Below are positions 31,881 through 43,134 of a stretch of DNA of 64,000 nt, piece after piece. The notes beneath the pieces were generated by a model that saw only the letters and a list, made by a program, of their open reading frames with translations, did no database searches and had not been told where the DNA came from. The translations under genes and the position numbers were made by a program. Source of the DNA: Leptasterias polaris (lineage: Eukaryota > Echinodermata > Asteroidea > Forcipulatida > Asteriidae); the NCBI GenBank assembly GCA_037783415.1, contig JAZGTN010000223.1, positions 124,001-188,000 of the forward strand, given 5' to 3'. Numbering within the stretch: the first letter of the stretch is position 1; every line of letters begins with the position of its first letter.

Positions 31881-32724
31881 ATGTGGTAATCCTGTGATAA
31901 CTGGCATGTGGTTTTTATTGTAATATCACTGTAATACTCTAATTACTTTGTAATATTCCTGTATTTGATGTTGCATTACCATTCTTTACTTAGTCACTGC
32001 AGTTTCACTACTCCAAACTTAAAGAACACAGTTGTAAACACTGGTTTTAATACAGAAAAATTTGTGCTAAAACGAAAGACTGCAGAAATATATAATTTAT
32101 AGTGAGCATCGATCAGTGCGAGTTTTAGTTTTGTGTAAACTTATAACAGGATGTAACCTTATTTACCCTTGAGGAGTTATGAATACTATAAAAACAAAGC
32201 AATTTGAGTAAAAGAAAAAATATTCTACACTTAGATATGGTAATAACTATGCAGTCACTAGATTGCATATCTAAAGCAGTAAAAGGACTGCGCAAGTTTA
32301 TTTAAGACAAATATCACATAGTGCTGCCACAAGAGGGCGCTATACCACTTGATCACCACCCTGACTTCGCGTATGTAAAATGAACACATTTGTGGTTAGA
32401 GCCCCTTCTCTTCCATGATGAGTCATTAGTTTGAAATCAAAACTCAACAGTTCCAGCCGACGGTTGAAATGTACTGACTTGTTGATGTTTTAGTGTAAAT
32501 TATTAAAGCTTCCCATTTTAAAGTCGAAGGTTTTTGCAGTGCAATTTAATTTTAAAAGCAGATAGTTTGAAACTGATATGCTGATAGGATGTGAATTAAA
32601 CAGTAAAACACAAGAAAAAGAAAGAATCATCGGTGATCAGCATCACCAGGGATCACTCAGATCGGGAAGTTGTGCCTGCAGCAGAACTACAGCCTACAGA
32701 ACTAGCACTCAGTAGCAATATAGC

Positions 32725-33259
32725 ATGATTTTGGTAAGTGTTTTGTTTAAAACGTGATTTTAATTATAACATGTACAAGTACTTTTGGTATGTCACTGTC
32801 AGGTTGGGGTGGGTATGTAGTTTTCTAGTCTACCAAATACCAGTGAGTGTTATTTTTTCTTGATGGAAAATCCTGGGTTTTATTCATGTTATTGGGAAGT
32901 GCAGTCATCTACTAAAACCCCTTAACTGATTAGCGCAACATTTATAATTTTTGATTGCTACTCTTAAGTAACATGACTGGGTTTAATTAAACTTAACAGT
33001 TGGGTCTTTCAAATTTAATTATAATTTATATTCAATCAATAACTTCATGGTGGTTTGGGCTTGTTACTGGTAAGTCTCTATGGTTATACTGCCATGCTTG
33101 TACACATTAATACCATCGCAGACCGCAGAGTTGTGCAAACCATATAGTTTTGGCAAATGTTTACATTTTTTCTAACACACATTTCCCAATTTTTTTCTTT
33201 TACAGTTCTTTGTGCTTCTCTCTCTGAGGAAGGTGACTAAATCATCATCAACAGAAACC
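32725..33259 (+). CDS. Possible two-exon micro-ORF in the element's unique centre
   Basis: ATG-ATT-TTG at 32725-32733 is followed by a perfect donor GTAAGTG. A pyrimidine-rich acceptor (ttttttcttttacag, AG at 33204-33205) would join it to an exon reading on in frame for about 18 codons to a TAG. The product would be some 21 residues. The splice signals are good but the peptide has no known homology that I can see. This may instead mark a spliced non-coding transcript or chance. Confidence 0.2.
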
Positions 33260-33512
33260 TAGAAATGGAGCATGGTGGCATTTCTCACAGGACCAGCATT
33301 GGGTTTGGGCTAGCTACTTACCCAAGATAAATATTCCAAAAAGAGATTAATCCTGTGGTGTTGCTATTTCCAAGACATACTGTCCAATCAATACAAACAA
33401 ACTATGTTTTTTCCTAAGTTTAAAACGTAAATGAAACTGCAGTACAATTGCACTTGTATCATAGTAAAATGAGTTTAAAAACAACATATTTTTTAACTGC
33501 TGTGTGGTTATC

Positions 33513-33870
33513 CTTGTGGTAAGTGGCGTGTGGTATTCCTGTGGTAACTGGCGTGTGGTATTCCTGTGGTAACTGGCGTGTGGTAATCCTGTGGTAATGT
33601 CCCAAAAAACCACAGGAATACCACAGGAATGTTCCTGTGGTAATTCCTGTGGTATTCCTGTGGTAACTGGCATGTGGTATTCCTGTGGTAACTGGCTTGT
33701 GGTATTCCTGTGGTAACTGGCATGTGGTATTCCTGTGGTAACTGGCCTGTGGTATTCCTGTGGTAACTGGCCTGTGGTATTCCTGTGGTAACTGGCATGT
33801 GGTATTCCTGTGGTAACTGGCATGTGGTATTCCTGTGGTAACTGGCGTGTGGTAATCCTGTGGTAACTGT
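33513..33870. repeat. 25-bp minisatellite (CCTGTGGTAACTGGC...)
   Basis: About a dozen copies of a 25-bp unit built of cctgtggtaactggc and rtgtggtatt. Because 25 is not a multiple of 3, three units give a 25-residue period in every frame, which explains overlapping long minus-strand frames here. They are not genes. Confidence 0.9.
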
Positions 33871-33987
33871 CCTGTGGTAATGTCCCCAAAAACCACAGGA
33901 ATACCACAGGAATGTTCCTGTGGTAATTTGTGTGGAAATTGGTGTGGTAATTTTATGTGGTAATACCACAGGACATTTTTGTAAGGG

Positions 33988-34282
33988 TTATGAGGGAGTG
34001 ATGTACGGCTTGTTTCAGAGTGGGAAGTCCTCATGATGGATTGATTTACTGCTTTTTCCTGGATGGGAAGTCCTCATGAGGGAGTGATTTACTGCTTGTT
34101 CCTGGATGGGAAGCCCACATGATGGAGATTTACTGCTTGTTTCAGAATGGGAAGTCCTTATATTGGAGTGATTTACTGCTTGTTTCAGAGTGGGAAGTCC
34201 TCATGATGGAGTGTTTTACTGCTTGTTTCCAGGATGGGAATTCCTCATGATGGAGTGATTTCCTGCTTGTTCCAGGATATTT
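33988..34282 (+). repeat. ~43-bp minisatellite, part 2
   Basis: Continuation of the 30268-31144 array after the inserted element, about seven units ending near 34280. Confidence 0.9.
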
Positions 34283-37200
34283 GTTGTGGTACTTCGGTAC
34301 TTGTGACAGAAACTTGTTTGAGATACATGTACATCGTCAAGGAAACGAGTATAGGTTTGTTTATCCAAGTGCAGTGCCCCTTTGAATCATTTATTAGTAA
34401 AGATCTTACAAGACTTTAAATTAAACACAATGAGTTACTCTCAGAATATTTAATTTACCTTTTAAATTTTGTTTAGGTCACTATCTGAGTGTTCTCGTTT
34501 GATTTCTCATGACATGTCCAGCCCTTTAAAAAATCTTGCTGGTTTCACACATACTTTTGGAGGATCCTTAAGTAAACACACTGTCCTGGCATCCAACTAA
34601 GATAATCCCGTTAATCCCTTAAATAAACAACCTGCTCTGAACAGGAAACTGACTGGATGATTGCCAGAACTTTTTTTAGAAGCTACATGAAATGGCCATT
34701 GCATGGCAATATGCATGGAAAAACTGTACAGAACATGTATTTAAATTACCTTTTCCTTCTAAGATTTTAAGTACAAGTCGGATAATTCTGTCATTAATGG
34801 GTCAATTAAGCTTATTACTTTGATTCTAGATTTTATTCAGTCATGATACATGAATGTGTATGTATTTTTTTTGCAAAGATATTGTAGCCTGTATGGAAGC
34901 TATAATTGCAGTTTTCTTTTTGGAATAGATTGCTGATACTATAGTAAGAGTAAAACCTATAAAAAGAGGGGAAATCAATTTTGAGTCTGAATTTCTGAAA
35001 GCTTTTGATCTGTGAAATATGTTCACCCAGAATACAGTCATCTTTCAGAAAATTGTGTTAGTGATGGCCTTCGAATGCTACTCCATTAAGATACATGGTA
35101 ATCAATCATTTTGATAACATTTTCATGGCTTGTTTTATGCATCTACATGTAGACCTATGCTCTACCATCTTTTAACCAAATTTAATAAGAGTGTGCGACT
35201 GAATAGGGTACTTTCGACAATGAAAACAGTTCAATATGAAAAGAAATTAGAAACAGATGCCAATTTATATTTATATGTACCGTAATCTTCGGAATAGGCC
35301 ACGGCTTAAATACATTGATTTTGGCCCTTTTCAACATTTCGGCCCTTTTCAACATTTCGGCGGCTTATAATAGGCCTATGCCGGGCGGCTTAAACAATGA
35401 GTAAAATGACGCATAAATCTTGTTTTGAAAAAGATCGTTTGTAAAATATTTCTGAAACGAAACAATTTTCTGAACCGAAAAAACCCCAAACCAAAACAAA
35501 ACATGGCCTGTGTGATGTGATGGTTTTGACAAAATGTTGTTGAAAATCCCAGCTCATCTTTCGAGCTGAGGGGTCGTGAAACTTACGCCCAACCCACCGT
35601 GCTTGCTTCGAATATGACTTTCGCTGGTGACCGCTTGCTTGTACCATGGAGGTCTGTTTCTACCTCCATGCTTGTACCGTACTTAATGTTGTGAAGAAGC
35701 AGGTGACCAGTGTGGTATCGCCATGCAGTCGTTTATTAACGTTGTTAAAACTGTTTCCATAAATGTCACATGAACGTGCGATCCCGAGTTGATTACGAAT
35801 CTCCGTTCTAACTAGCGTTAGCCATACAGTTGTTCAGTTGTTCTAGCCATGGTTGTCTTTCTTCATAACGCGCTGCACAGGCCGCATACTATTTTGCCGA
35901 ATGACGTAATGCTTCTCAGCACTGCCATCCCATAGTATTCATCACCTCGATCCCGCGGAAGTGCTTGCATGCTCCTAGTAGTTGCTATACTTTATTGTAA
36001 GGGGATGAAGAAACGTGGGAGCGAAGGTGCAAGGGAAATTCCCTTAGTGAGAAATCGACCGCGTGTTCGGGGAAACGTCACGTGGCCGTTAAAAATCGAG
36101 GGGGCAGCTTCAGAGCGCGCAACGTTCGGGGCAGGTCGATCGGCACATAGAGCAAGATCGGCACACTTCCTCCTGTAAGACGTTCTGTTTTCATGGAATA
36201 TGGATATTAAATTCAGTGATTTTACCTCAGCAGTTTATCAATACAGTCAAGTCTTGTTTGTTTAAAATTGCTCACTTCCTCCCTGCGATAAAACCGTCTT
36301 TCCGCGTTCGAAAAAAATTAACGGCGATACTTACCCGACGATATAAATTATCGCCATTCAAAATACGAAAAGAAAATAGACCCACTTAACTGCAGACCAT
36401 TCTAATAAAATGATTTAAATAACGACCGATGGTTTTAACTTCAGTACATTTTGAACTTAAATGCAACGCAAGACGCACTTTGTGGCGATGTACAATGACT
36501 GTCGTGCGTGCCGCCCGCTAGTCACTATACGATCACCACAGAGGACTAGTAAAACAGTGCACATCCGACTATGGATACTAAAAATGCGCCTTGCTGACGT
36601 TCGAGGGCTAGTGCAGCGGTTTAAAAGACGAATTATTTTTCACTCTTAGAATTATTACTTCCCGATGTTTTATTTTATAAAATAAGTTGAAAGAATAAAT
36701 TTGCCTTAAACGTGCGCTTTTTTGTCAAGGACAGTCCTATTTTAACCGGCAGTTGCATGACGACTTTATCTATACACAATATTAATGCGCACGCACGGCG
36801 CAGCCGGCGGAAAGAAAATCTACACAAACAATTAACCGTTCTCTGCCATTCCTTGATGGATTTCTACCATTTAAAAAAGAAAACCAAATAACTTTTTACA
36901 ATTCTAATTATTTTAAATATAATATCACTCAATATCCTAGTGTTCCATTGAAATAAGTCCACATGGATTCCTTCAGGCAGGATGGCTTTCACACCTTTGT
37001 CAAACATTTATCGGATTAGTGGTGATAACAATCGTAATCCCCTGGACTCCCAGCTGATTTTCTCCTTTTAAAACCCTCCAAAAGTATGCGTCCCGACCCG
37101 ACCTTATACAAGGTTTGGTCGGGTCGGCTTTTAGAGGGCTGGACACGTAATGTTTTTGAGGAGACTGAGGTTTTTTGGTCCTTTGTAATCGTAAATAGTT

Positions 37201-38142
37201 TGGACATTATGGACCGTAGCTTTCAGTAACTCTCCTTTTGGCTGCACTCATTTCACATACTAACTATTATTCACTTTATAATTTTAAACAATAAGAAGTT
37301 TTGGTAGTATTTCCTTTTTTATTTTTAAATAATGCACAAAGTCACTTTCTACGATTTTGCATATTATATTATAATGGTTATTAGATTTCTTTTTGACAGA
37401 TAACATTGCATGATTTCTAACTCTTACCTTACATCGTGGACCACTGTTCTGATATACACGTCACCGAGTGAACTACTTCCGTATATCTTATCCATCTGTC
37501 AACATTAGAAAAATTAATATTACAATTAATATTAACGGTACATTTTCGGATAGCAACATGTATCAGTGGTATTGTATCATAATTATCACCCAATGCCTTT
37601 AATTAAGACTATCGATGGCATGCATGGGTAACTTCTTCATATCACCACACCGTTACTAAAATAGATGTTTATAATCACAATCAATAAGCTGTGTATTTTG
37701 TCAAAGTACACTGACATGAAGATTATTCCTTGAGGCAAAGAGTATTATTCAGCTTTCTTGTTATGAAATGACAACAGTGCATAGTTGAGATCCTTGTATC
37801 AACTTAACTTCAGTTTATCAATAATTAGCACATTAACTTACGTTGAGTCAATTAGGTGATTAAGAGACGGGGATAGCTAAACAGAGAGCTTGTCAAGTAA
37901 ACACCCCATGACGTGTATAAAGGAAAAACGTTAATTCGAATATAGAGATCATTCAGCAAAATAACAGTCAGAAGTAAATTCAGCCAAAACATTTTCGCAT
38001 GGAAAGCACTTCAGAGAGATTCTAAGTATGTTAACCCTGGGGTGGGCCAAGGTGCTTAAATTATAGCGTATAGTTTGGGGACGAAACTTGTTTACTCCTC
38101 CTCTATATGGGGGTAAAAACGTCCACTTACACAATTTTCCCT
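34283..38142. other. 3.9 kb without identifiable genes
   Basis: I find no coding region with recognisable motifs. 35281-35400 carries a tandem gcccttttcaacatttcgg pair and ggcggctta motifs, probably an old MITE. A stem-loop catggaggt/acctccatg lies at 35644-35669. An 11-bp stem ccgacccgacc/ggtcgggtcgg lies at 37090-37124. Open frames at 35969-36178 and 36461-36649 have no support. Confidence 0.4.
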
Positions 38143-38806
38143 ATTGGTGCCACTTGACAAGTGCATATATTATGTTTCACTGAATGAGATGTATTTCACA
38201 GCACCGCCACTTATTATCTTGCGGCTGCCGCTATAGTGGCGGCCACAAGATAATAAGTGGCGGCCGCAACTTTATAAGTGGCGGCCGTGGCGGCCGCAAC
38301 TTACTAAGTGGCGGCCACAACTTACTAAGTGGCGGCCGCAACTTACTAAGTGGCGGCCGCATGATAATAAGTGGCCACCGCAAGATAATTAGTGGCGGCC
38401 GCAAGGAAGATACTAAAAGGCGCCCGCAAGATAATAAGAGGCGGCCACAAGATATAAGTGGCGGCCGCAAGATAATAAGAGGCGGCCGAAAGATAATAAG
38501 TGGCGGCCGCAAGATAATAAGAGGCGGCCGAAAGATAATAAGTGGCGGCCGCAACTATGGCGGCTGCAAGATAATAAGTGACGATCGCGAGATAATAAGT
38601 GGCGGCCGCAAGATAATAAGAGGTGGCTGCAAGATAATAAGTGACGATCGCAAGATAATAAGTGGCAGCTGCAAGATACTAAGTGGCGGCCGCAAGATAA
38701 TAAGTGGCGGCCGCAAGATAATAAGTGGCGGCCGCAATATAATAAGTGCCGGTGCTGTGAAATACATCTCATTCAGTGAAACATGCACTTGTCAAGTGGC
38801 ACCAAT
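38143..38806. mobile_element. MITE whose interior is a 21-bp NotI-rich satellite
   Basis: TIRs at 38143-38205 and 38751-38806 read attggtgccacttgac, then gtttcactgaatgagatg, then atttcacagcacc. They are identical except for a 7-bp insertion in the left copy. Everything between them is a tandem array of a 21-bp unit. Each TIR contains an ATG reading inward, so both strands have long open frames starting with the same residues (MRCISQHRHLL) followed by a 7-residue repeat; I treat these as by-products. No target duplication was certain. Confidence 0.85.
38206..38750. repeat. 21-bp GC-rich minisatellite with 12 NotI sites
   Basis: About 25 units of agtggcggccgcaagataata, with variants (gaggcggccga, gtgacgatcgc, gtggcagctgc). 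GCGGCCGC occurs 12 times in about 500 bp. The 21-bp period equals seven codons, giving GGRKIIS-type repeats on the plus strand and LLSCGRH-type repeats on the minus. Confidence 0.95.
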
Positions 38807-39919
38807 GGAGCTAAATAGTTGTTACCTGATCCCTTGGGGGTTCAGGTAAAATGAAACAACGAAACATACCTCTGAGGTAAACGTTTTGACGAGGTTTTGA
38901 TATTCAGCTGATGTGTGGTCGTTGTATGCTTGTAGGTAGTCAATTCCAAACGTCACATTTCCACCAACAAACTCTACATTGAATCAAATCAAACACATGA
39001 TGTTATAATAACGAATGTACGTGGCTGTTATGAATAAAAAAGTAAAAGAATGTTCACATCATTATATGAAGGAAAAATTTAATGTAATACTTTATTATAA
39101 TATCAGATTAGCACTCAGATCCCGATAGAATGATCATTCGCGAGTTTGAATATGTTACTCCAAACTTAAGCTGAAAGTGGGCGCACATATAGTCCTTTGA
39201 CTGCAATGTTCAATTGTAAAGGATTATAAATACACTAAAGGCATAATTAATTATCTAACTCTCACAGAATGTTACTGGAAGCCACATACGTTATTCTTAG
39301 TGACTTTTAATTATTTGCGATCAATTTATATCACTCAAAAAACATTTTCACGATAAAAGTGTTTCACATCGTATTGAAGAAATACCACTAACAGATTAGC
39401 AATCGGTAGACTCGCGGGCCTCGCGTGTGGTTCGTGGCGTGAGAGAGGAATTCGTGTATGGACGATATCGTCTCTCGTGGGGAAAATTGTGACAAATCAA
39501 GGTCTTCCAATAAGACTAGCAAGTAGGAAAAGTTAATTTCGGGAAGGAGCCGAATGACACAAGAAAACAGATTTCAGACAACTCGTCCGTCGGACAACTC
39601 GACCGGTCAGACAAATCGTTCTTTAAAACTACTGATCACTTCAGCTTAATTGTTGTATCTGATTGTAGAACAGCAATCTCTCTTAAACTTTTGCACAGAG
39701 ATAACAACATTTTAACCTTATACATCTTGTCAAAACCGGACAATGAAGCGCACCTTCCCACTCGTACCCCCCCCTTTCATTGACAACGCATTATGTACAC
39801 GTACATAACGTTGAAACTGATGCAAGCCACAGTTCACGCGCTGATTGTGCGCACTGTCGTCGTCTTCCGTTTGTAACAGGCTTTTTCTCAACAGCGCCCT
39901 CTTCCGTTGGATATTTAGT
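38807..39919. other. No gene identified
   Basis: AT-rich sequence with no recognisable coding or structural feature. Confidence 0.35.
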
Positions 39920-42249
39920 AAACAGCGCTGATTTTAATAATAAACTCATTTTCGGGCTCATGTACGGAATAACTCAAGATTGAAATTGAATTGAACATTG
40001 CAACTCATAAGAAAGTTGAACCTCAGTATTATGACGACACAAACTTAATGACGTCATGATGACGTCATCGGTATCGAATTACAATAAATCATAGGCCTAG
40101 TTAAATATTTGTAAAAAATTATAGCTCACGACCCATTTATTTGATTTATACAATTGTACACACCATCGGGTAGGTAATTTAAAGTTCGACAAACGCTACA
40201 CAAAAATTGACCCCATTTGACCTTGACTTCCGATTCAAACAGGAAGATAACATTTTAAATTTGAAAAAATCATATTTTCTGAACAACACATTGGATTTTT
40301 AAAATTTATACATCATTTAAAAGGTCGTTATAAACTAATCACGTGCTGTGACCCTATTTGACCTTGACTTCCGGTCAAAATGGACGTTGATGTTTAATTT
40401 TTGAAAAATTCTTATTTTTTTAGGTGTTCGGCTCTTCAGCCGAAAACCTATTGTTATTGTTAAGTTTTTGTTAGGTGTTCGGCTAACAGCCGAACAACTA
40501 TTGTTATTGTTCAGGTTTTTTTCCTCGTGTTCTCCTTTCTCTCTGAACCTTCTCCAGCAATTTTGAACAAAAGTAAAGCTTGTACAAACTTAAAACTTAC
40601 TATGTACATAGGCAATAGTGAGTAGATGAAACCGCCACTTTTTTGGAATGATGACGTCATTGATGACGTCATTACAAGGTTTTTAACGTTGAAAAATGAC
40701 CATTTGCTCTTTGCTGTATCTCAACGAATATGAAAGCTACATGTATGATGTTCATACTTGGGCATCGGATAGATAAAGACTTGGGCAACATTTGAAAAGT
40801 TAACGCCAAAATCGTACGACCTTAACTTCCGGGTCGTTACCCTGGGTCGAAGTTCGCCTTCGTTTTTTTTCAAAAACAACTTTCGAGCTTATCTACGGAA
40901 TAACTCAAGATTGAGATTGATTTGAACGTTGAAACTCATCAGACAGCTCAACCTTAATATCACGACGACACACACTCGATGATGTCATGATGACGTCATC
41001 GGGTATCAAATTACATTAAATCAAAGTTTAATATTTGGAAAAATCATAACTCGTGAACCAAAACGTTGATTTTTACAATCTACACATTATCGGATAGCAA
41101 GGTTGTTAAAAGTTCGACAAACGCTACAAAGAACAGATCCTTTTGACATTGACTTCCAGTTCAAATTGGAACATTACTTGAATTTCCCATAATTTACCAA
41201 AATCTCCGAATTCTACTCACTGGTTTCACTGTGAATCTTATCAGCTGTTATCAGTAAAGTAATTGTTTTATAAACATTCACCCTGGAACCCACTTCCCCA
41301 AGGCCAGTGATCCTGACCCACAAGCCTACTTGCTGGTGTCAAATAACCGAAATGCTGAAGAGCAGAGAGAAAGTCCTCTTGTTTCTTATTCAATTTCTCG
41401 AGATATATTTGGTCTATTTTTATGATTCATAGTTGCTTTAATGATAACATTTAATTCACTTTCCCAATACTTCACATTATTAACAAGAACCTGTGAAATT
41501 TCGTCGATGGTTGTGTCTGTGAACTCACAGGCAGTGACACCCTAAACCACATGTTTGCATGCACTCATGAACTTTTGATCAGATAAAAAAGATCTTGTTA
41601 AAAACTGCTCATTCCCAAACCAGTAGGTATGAACCTGAGTTTGTCATACATACATGTACATGTAGGCAAACTCAGATCTGCTTTTAATGTGTGATTCACG
41701 TATTGAGTTGAATTTTGTTTAATATCTTATCTTATTCATTTCTTTAAAACTACTATTTCAGGATAATTTTTGTATCAGGTTGTAGAATGTTAACCTTGCT
41801 CAAACTTTTGGACAGACATGACAACATTTTGACTTTTACATCTGGTCGAAAAAGGACAATACATGACGCACGATAGTACATTAATGTGCAATCAGCCTTG
41901 CCCTGGCCACTCAAACTTTAAAATATGTTTCTCAAGCGTATTTTCTTAGAAGTCACATTGCATGTAGGAAGACATTTCGCATCAATCGGCGTTACAACTT
42001 ATAGTGCACCCTAGAGGATAATCCATCTACTATTTGGAATATTTATAACTCCAAAATATGACCCCCATTTCACCTTTACTTCTGGTTCATACTGCAAGTT
42101 GTTGTTTATTGTTTGACATACAACTCCTGAGCCAGACATTGGATTGATTTAGGTAAAATGTTATCACCAATTCATTTAATCACTCACCACGAACACCTTG
42201 TGTAATCGTCGAGATTTTCAAAACGTATTACAAAAGTTTTTTTCTCTTT
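39920..42249. repeat. Helitron-like / CCGG-GGTCAA repeat field, left part
   Basis: A module of about 300 bp is duplicated at 39955-40255 and 40888-41185: tacggaataactcaagattga, tgatgacgtcatcgg, ttcgacaaacgctac, and a ttgaccttgacttccg-type end. Between them lie two hairpin units (ggtgttcggct...agccgaa, 40420-40500) followed by cctattgttattgtt. This is the same design as the hairpin array at 50.6 kb. No gene. The field resumes after the Gypsy insertion. Confidence 0.6.
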
Positions 42250-42253
42250 CCGC

Positions 42254-42772
42254 TGTAGTAATTGAACTAAACTACTTAAGAATGTCTACTGTATAGAACA
42301 AAACTCACCACTGGTGTCAATATAGTATCAGTATGAGCAAGGACGAGGGAAGACTTGAAGTCCTGTAGGTTGAACTGCTACTCTGGCAGGCTCCGACAGT
42401 AGCACGGGGCATGAAAATACAGATTTCTCTCCACAGAATAAAACGCTGATTAATCCGGTAAAGAGTGTTCACAAAGTTCACAAAGACAACAATACGACGG
42501 TAGAAACGAAGACAAGTTCACTAGTAAAACTGACGAACAAAAACTGCTGTAAATAAGCTGGCTAAACGCCGAGTAGAAAAAACGCGAATGAAGAACTATA
42601 AAAAACGTGTGCTACTCACTGCTAGCAAAACTACATGAGGTCCTGTACAGTATGCTGTACATGTGTAGCTCTTTGCTCAGTTGGGTCAAAGTTCAGCTAC
42701 AATGGTATGGTGTGCCAAATGCAACACCAAATATAACACAGTAAATATATACAAACGATTTAGGTCGCTACA
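42254..42772 (-). repeat. Gypsy 3' LTR
   Basis: 519 bp, TG...CA ends with inverted TGTAG/CTACA tips. It matches 50050-50564 apart from small indels, such as a duplicated gttcacaaa near 42470. It is the 3' LTR because the element is on the minus strand. Confidence 0.95.
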
Positions 42773-42792
42773 GTAGCTCCCCCCTAGATCGG
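42773..42792 (-). other. Polypurine tract of the Gypsy element
   Basis: On the minus strand taggggggagctac lies directly before the 3' LTR, as expected for the plus-strand primer of reverse transcription. Confidence 0.75.
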
Positions 42793-42836
42793 TGCCAGAA
42801 TGAAAACGATCGATATGATCCAGGGAACAAAATCGT

Positions 42837-43130
42837 TCAGGTGTCCAAAACATGGTGCTGGACGTAACGTGCAGGCCAATGAACATGTCGGCCACTTCTA
42901 GTTGTCCTGATCTCTGGTGTTGGTGTGGGAGGTTGAAGCGGTGTGGGAGGTTGAAGCGGTGTAGTAGGAGCAGGAACTGTCTGTTCGGGTTGTTGTGGCT
43001 GGACTGCAGTAGAAACAGTGGGTTCCAGGTATGCAGGTTTCAAGCGATCTATGCTGACTGAATCCTTTTTGCCCTTGCGTTCAACGATGAAATACTTAGG
43101 TGTACGTTTCATGACTTTGTAGGGACCCGA
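42837..43130 (-). pseudogene. Gypsy integrase C-terminal tail
   Basis: The frame starts right at the LINE insertion point with GPYKVMKRTPKYFIVERKGK, the typical post-catalytic (GPY/F-type) module of Gypsy integrases. A proline-rich linker and a TRSGRHVHWPARY end follow. It is separated from the catalytic part of integrase only by the 3-kb LINE. Confidence 0.9.
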
Positions 43131-43134
43131 GTAT

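Larger units (their letters stand above)
31145..33987. mobile_element. TIR element inserted in minisatellite, satellite-bearing
   Basis: Perfect 24-bp TIRs start cccttacaaaaatgtcctg and end with the inverse at 33964-33987. The flanks are TT (31143-31144) and TT (33988-33989). Joining them gives gggaagtccttatgaggg, exactly the sequence of neighbouring uninterrupted units, so both the borders and a 2-bp duplication can be read directly. Inside are a ~120-bp tandem array (31150-31880, six copies), a unique centre (31880-33500) and a 25-bp array (33513-33960). All are built on the CCTGTGGTA / TACCACAGG motif of the TIR. No transposase is visible. Superfamily unknown. Confidence 0.85.

Noticed and set aside
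33347..34034. Three overlapping long minus-strand open frames rich in PQEYH and TTGI repeats
   Set aside because: They are all translations of the 25-bp minisatellite, whose non-triplet period keeps every frame open.
38184..38849. 221-codon glycine/arginine-rich frame and its antisense partners
   Set aside because: A product of the 21-bp satellite; both strands are equally open and the starts come from the inverted TIRs.
40025..41010. TGACGTCA motifs as cAMP-response promoter elements
   Set aside because: They lie inside duplicated repeat modules with no gene nearby.
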